Shown here piece by piece: positions 6,981-9,348 of a stretch of 9,348 nucleotides of DNA. This stretch comes from Wenzhouxiangella sp. GTDB taxonomy: Bacteria > Pseudomonadota > Gammaproteobacteria > Xanthomonadales > Wenzhouxiangellaceae. Location: assembly GCA_021767625.1 (NCBI GenBank), contig JAASTB010000062.1, forward strand, positions 1 to 9,348. The letters run 5' to 3'. The notes beneath the pieces were generated by a model. It did not search any database. It was not told the origin of the DNA and saw only the letters and a list, made by a program, of their open reading frames with translations. Position numbers and translations under genes: made by a program. How positions within the stretch are numbered: position 1 is the first letter of the stretch; every line of letters starts with the position of its first letter.

Positions 6981-7949
6981 CTAGCGGTAATGGCCCAGCG
7001 CGGTCTCGAGCTGCGTCGAAACTGCCTCGCGGAGGAAATCCGGCGCGATGACCTCGATATCGGCACCGTAGCGCAGGATTTCCATGACCAGCTCGCGGCT
7101 GCGCCCGAAGGGCACGGACAATTCGAAGCGGCCGTCCGGTCGCCAGGACGAACGCTGCTCGGGGTGCCAGACCTCGTCGGCGGCCCAGCGGGCGGCCTCG
7201 GGGCTGAATCGGAGCACGGCCTCGTGTTCCACCGGGCCGGAAAATATGCCGAAAGCCTGGTCGAAATGCCGGGCGATTTCCTCTTCGGGTAGCTCGAGGC
7301 TCTCTTCGTCCAGGCGCCGAATCTCGCGAATCCGCTCCAGCGCGAAACTGCGCAGGCCCTCCGAGCGGTGGCACCAGGCATCCAGGTACCAGCGGTCCCG
7401 GTAACTGGTCAGGCGCTGCGGCGAGACTTCCCGCTCGCTGACATCGTCGCGGCGGCGACCGTGATAGGTGATAACCAGGCGTTCGCGCCGAAACAGGGCC
7501 TGCATCACGTCCTCGAACAGCTCGGCCGGCACCGGCCGCCCGGCGTCATGACGGATGTTGATGCGCCCGGGCTGGGCCGAAAAGTCCAGCCCCTGGGCAT
7601 CTAGCAACTGGTTGATGCGCTGCTGGACGCCCTCGAGTTCGTCCTCGAGCAATCCGGGCTGGACGTTGCCCAGGACGTGGCGCGCGGTCAGTAGCGCCTG
7701 CAGCTCGTCCGGGCTGATCCACAGCCCCGGCAGCTCGAAACTGCCCGCCAGGCTGCGGTCGTAGTAGAAGCCGCGACCGTCCGGGTCCTGTTCCAGGGGC
7801 GCCCCGAGGTGATCGCGCAACTCATTGATCAAACGGTAGAGCGTGGCCTGCGAACAGCCGAGCTCGTCCATCAGTTCCTGACGCGCGATCGGCGTGCGCC
7901 GCTGGCGCAGGATGTCGTGCAGGTGATAGAGACGTTCGCGCCGGCTCAA
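6981..7949 (-). CDS. WYL-domain transcriptional regulator (HTH, WYL, WCX)
   Basis: This is a ligand-responsive transcription factor of the WYL superfamily; its target and ligand are unknown. From a TTG start the protein is 322 aa. The N-terminal helix-turn-helix is seen in SRRERLYHLHDIL...ELMDELGCSQATLYRLINEL (about 2-44). The WYL domain (about 130-215) contains VSPQRLTSYRDRWYLDAWCH, with the signature W187-Y188-L189, and LRSFALERI. A C-terminal WCX-type domain (about 240-322) includes VLRFSPEAARWAADEVWHP and REAVSTQLETALGHY. The TTG at 7949 is chosen because it begins exactly where homologous HTH regions begin, has GAGG 10 nt upstream and forms a TTGA overlap with the zur stop. An open frame extends upstream inside zur (to an in-frame ATG at 8090), but that stretch looks non-native. 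Co-transcription with zur is likely. phoB follows 124 nt downstream behind its own Pho boxes. Confidence 0.9.
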   Translation of the reverse strand: MSRRERLYHLHDILRQRRTPIARQELMDELGCSQATLYRLINELRDHLGAPLEQDPDGRGFYYDRSLAGSFELPGLWISPDELQALLTARHVLGNVQPGLLEDELEGVQQRINQLLDAQGLDFSAQPGRINIRHDAGRPVPAELFEDVMQALFRRERLVITYHGRRRDDVSEREVSPQRLTSYRDRWYLDAWCHRSEGLRSFALERIREIRRLDEESLELPEEEIARHFDQAFGIFSGPVEHEAVLRFSPEAARWAADEVWHPEQRSSWRPDGRFELSVPFGRSRELVMEILRYGADIEVIAPDFLREAVSTQLETALGHYR

Positions 7950-8392
7950 GAGCGCCGTGCCTCGTAGCAGGCGCTGCAGAGACCGTAGATTTCCAGCACC
8001 TGTCGATCGGGATGGAATCCTTCGCGCTCGGCGGCCTCGCGAAGATTGCGGGTCAGACCCGGCTCGTGGATCTCGATCACCGACTGGCACTCGTCGCAGA
8101 TCAGGAACTGGCCCTGGTGCGACTCGGACGGGTGAAAACAGCTCACGAAGGCGTTGAGCGACTCGAGCCGATGGATGAAGTGGTTCTCGAGCAGGAACTC
8201 CAGCGCCCGGTAGACGGTGGGCGGCGCCGCGTTGGGCTGCTCGGCCTTGAGCTGGTCGAGCAGGTCGTAGGCCTTGACCGGGCCGTCGGCCGAAAGCACC
8301 AGCTCGAGCACCCGCCTGCGCGTCGGCGTCAGACGCAGACCACGCTGCCGACAGCGCTGCTCGACCTCAGCAATGACCTGACTGGAGTTCAT
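7946..8392 (-). CDS. zur: Fur-family zinc uptake regulator, Zur-like
   Basis: A Fur-superfamily repressor; sequence features favour Zur (represses zinc uptake genes when Zn2+ is plentiful). The protein is 148 aa. The winged-helix domain (about 1-80) includes GLRLTPTRRRVLELV and the recognition region AAPPTVYRALEFLLENHFIHRLESLNAF, which matches the E. coli Zur pattern (PPTVYRALDFLLEQGFVHKVESTNSY) much better than Fur. A structural zinc site is given by C99/C102 (ICDEC) and C139/C142 (CSAC). Regulatory-site candidates by alignment with E. coli Zur are H74, C85, H92 and E107 or E110. There is no E. coli-like His-rich tail. No Shine-Dalgarno is seen before ATG 8392, but a TAGAAT box ends 6 nt upstream, so the transcript may be leaderless. 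Its stop overlaps the WYL start. No Zur box is evident nearby. Fur or another metal-specific paralogue is the alternative. Confidence 0.9.
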   Translation of the reverse strand: MNSSQVIAEVEQRCRQRGLRLTPTRRRVLELVLSADGPVKAYDLLDQLKAEQPNAAPPTVYRALEFLLENHFIHRLESLNAFVSCFHPSESHQGQFLICDECQSVIEIHEPGLTRNLREAAEREGFHPDRQVLEIYGLCSACYEARRS

Positions 8393-8398
8393 GGCGCA

Positions 8399-8404
8399 AT
8401 TCTA
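8399..8404 (-). promoter_or_regulatory. Candidate -10 box of zur, placed for a leaderless transcript
   Basis: The minus strand reads TAGAAT (5/6 to TATAAT, preceded by TGA), ending 6 nt before the zur ATG, so transcription would start at or next to the A of ATG. No convincing TTGACA-like -35 exists at 16-18 nt; that position (about 8421-8427) already falls inside the inverted repeat element. Confidence 0.4.
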
Positions 8405-8476
8405 TCAGGGGGTGCGAATGAAAACCTCTGCAACGCAAGGACACGCAGAATGAAGACGGAAGAGCAAAACAAGTAA

Positions 8477-8503
8477 CCACGGGAAACACGGAAACACACG
8501 GAA
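8477..8503. repeat. Left-arm cluster of CACGG units
   Basis: CACGG occurs at 8478, 8487 and 8497, that is at 9- and 10-nt steps, each followed by GAA or AAA. It is the mirrored counterpart of the right-arm TCCGTG units. Confidence 0.6.
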
Positions 8504-8539
8504 GAACGAAAAAGCAGATCCTCCTTGGAAAACGCTTTT

Positions 8540-8566
8540 TCCGTGTATTCCGTGCCTTCCGTGGTT
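8540..8566. repeat. Right-arm tandem 9-bp TCCGTG units
   Basis: Three 9-bp units, TCCGTGTAT, TCCGTGCCT and TCCGTGGTT, stand head to tail in exact register. The first six bases are invariant and the last three vary except for a final T. Confidence 0.7.
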
Positions 8567-8655
8567 TCCCGGTTCTGTTCTTTTGATTCTCTTCGCGTTC
8601 TTTGCTGCTTAGCGTCTTTGCGTTTCAAAGGTTTTGAAGGGACGTACCCCCAACC

Positions 8656-9348
8656 CTAACCCTGCGCAGCGGCGCGGTCGGCGATGTGGGCCAGGGCGCG
8701 GTCGATGCGGGCCAGGGTGCGCTCGCGGCCCATCAGCCACAGGGTCTTGTCGATGGCGGGGGATTCGCCGTGCCCCATCAGCGCCACCCTCAGCGGCATG
8801 CCGATCTTGCCGAACCCGATCTCCAGTTCGTCCACGGTGGCCTGGACGGCTGCCTGCAGATCTTCCGCGCGCCAGTGACCCAGCCCGGCCAGGCGGTTGC
8901 GCAGGTTCTCGAGCGGCTCTCCGGCCACCGGGCGCAGGTGCTTCTTCGCGGCAGTGTGCTCGTAGTCGGAAAAATCTTCGTAGAAGGGCCGGCTGCGCTC
9001 GACCAGTTCCACCAGGGTCTCCACGCGCTCGGCCTGCACCGAGATCAGGTCGGCCAGCGGCGGGCCGCTCTCGGCATGAAGCCCGGCGCGCTGCAGGTGC
9101 CAGACCAACTCGGAATGAACCTGGTCGCGGTCGCCTTCTCGCAGGTAGTGCTGGTTGAGCCAGTTGAGCTTGGCCGTGTCGAAACGCGAGGCCTTGTGAT
9201 TGACGTCGGCGATGTCGAACAGTTCGATCAGTTCGGTGCGCGAGAAGATCTCCTGATCGCCATGCGACCAGCCCAGACGGGCCAGGTAGTTGATCATGGC
9301 GTCGGGCAGGTAGCCCTGCTCGCGATAGCTCATCACGCTGACGGCGCC
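8656..9348 (-). CDS. gltX: Glutamyl-tRNA synthetase, C-terminal part; 5' end off the right edge
   Basis: A class I aminoacyl-tRNA synthetase that charges tRNA-Glu in the cytoplasm. 230 residues are visible up to TAG at 8656. The first residues, GAVSVMSYREQGYLPDAMINYLARLGWSHGDQEIFS, are the stretch that directly follows the KMSKRH loop in GltX; the loop itself is just outside the window. The rest is the stem-contact and anticodon-binding helical region (SRFDTAKLNWLNQHYLR, EIGFGKIGMPLRVALMG, SPAIDKTLWLMGRERTLARIDRAL). The conserved KIGMPLRVALMG segment is typical of bacterial GltX. The frame is open to the last base of the window. No clear terminator follows; the inverted repeat starts 20 nt downstream. 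Whether the enzyme is discriminating or also charges tRNA-Gln cannot be told from this part. Confidence 0.96.
   Translation of the reverse strand, partial: GAVSVMSYREQGYLPDAMINYLARLGWSHGDQEIFSRTELIELFDIADVNHKASRFDTAKLNWLNQHYLREGDRDQVHSELVWHLQRAGLHAESGPPLADLISVQAERVETLVELVERSRPFYEDFSDYEHTAAKKHLRPVAGEPLENLRNRLAGLGHWRAEDLQAAVQATVDELEIGFGKIGMPLRVALMGHGESPAIDKTLWLMGRERTLARIDRALAHIADRAAAQG

Larger units (their letters stand above)
8420..8636. repeat. Imperfect inverted-repeat element of about 217 bp with short internal units
   Basis: The left arm (8420-8515) and the reverse complement of the right arm (8534-8636) share the same order of blocks. AAAACCTCTGCAACGCAA matches AAAACCTTTGAAACGCAA at the outer ends; AACCACGG followed by several ACGGAA units lies in the middle; GAAAAAGC pairs with GCTTTTTC next to an 18-nt centre (8516-8533). 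The outer parts are made of degenerate GCAAAGA/ACGC units. Similar stretches recur in many proteobacterial and planctomycete genomes and give rise to spurious proteins with KDAKxQR and TTEGTEYTE-like strings, from memory. No coding gene is supported inside. It resembles a non-autonomous palindromic repeat; no transposase is present and I could not identify target-site duplications. Confidence 0.75.

Noticed and set aside
6961..7000. Possible terminator after the WYL gene
   Set aside because: Only a 4-bp stem (CCGC/GCGG) around the stop codon without a T tract; too weak to call.
7950..8090. ATG 8090 as start of the WYL regulator
   Set aside because: It would add 47 Arg/Ser/Gly-rich residues lying wholly inside zur, with no domain match, ahead of the normal family N-terminus.
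8477..8566. Possible CRISPR-like array from the repeated ACGG/TCCGTG units
   Set aside because: The units are only 9-10 bp, have no constant-length unique spacers, and point in opposite directions in the two arms.
8389..8628. 79-codon minus-strand frame containing KRKDAKQQRTRR and TTEGTEYTE strings
   Set aside because: It is translation of the inverted-repeat element. Such strings are recurrent artefacts of this repeat type, and the frame runs into zur.
8646..8662. Telomere-like ACCCTAACCC stretch
   Set aside because: It is a single short occurrence at the gltX stop codon in a bacterial context; chance match.

Overview
The window is a GC-rich (by eye about 60-65%), densely packed bacterial chromosome segment in which every gene I can support lies on the minus strand. 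Protein style (PhoB/PhoR close to the E. coli type, a Zur-like Fur protein, the enlarged PstC and PstA variants known from Vibrio and Pseudomonas relatives, classical Pho boxes) points to a gammaproteobacterium. A Chromatiales- or Wenzhouxiangella-like lineage is my guess, with low confidence.

Reading in the direction of transcription (high to low coordinates): the C-terminal half of glutamyl-tRNA synthetase (gltX) enters from the right edge and ends at 8656. Next comes a gene-free stretch (8393-8655) largely filled by an imperfect inverted repeat of about 217 bp (8420-8636), built from short degenerate ACGG/GCAAAG-type units. Then come a Zur-like Fur-family repressor (8392-7946) and a WYL-domain regulator (7949-6981), whose TTG start overlaps the zur stop by 4 nt. 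After a short gap carrying a four-half-site Pho box array comes phoB (6856-6158), overlapping phoR (6158-4842) by 1 nt. A 61-bp gap with a textbook Pho box leads into pstS (4780-3806). A 115-bp gap with a strong GC hairpin leads to a very large pstC (3690-1390), and after 10 bp to a large pstA (1379 to the left edge, truncated). pstB and phoU would be expected just beyond the left edge, but this cannot be seen.

The core of the window is a phosphate-starvation cassette. PhoR (sensor kinase) and PhoB (response regulator) are linked directly to the high-affinity phosphate ABC transporter they control: PstS binds phosphate in the periplasm and PstC/PstA form the channel. Pho boxes precede both phoB and pstS, so the sequence predicts autoregulation plus a separate boost of pst. 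PstC carries about 390 extra residues with beta-propeller-like character between TM1 and the permease core, and PstA carries a charged, predicted coiled-coil insert of about 260 residues. Both exceed the E. coli proteins and are the least understood protein parts here.

I found no sign of a defence system, CRISPR array, phage or transposase. The most unusual items are the inverted repeat abutting the zur promoter, the possibly leaderless zur, the zur-WYL coupling, and the multi-half-site Pho arrays, one of which overlaps the phoR stop codon.
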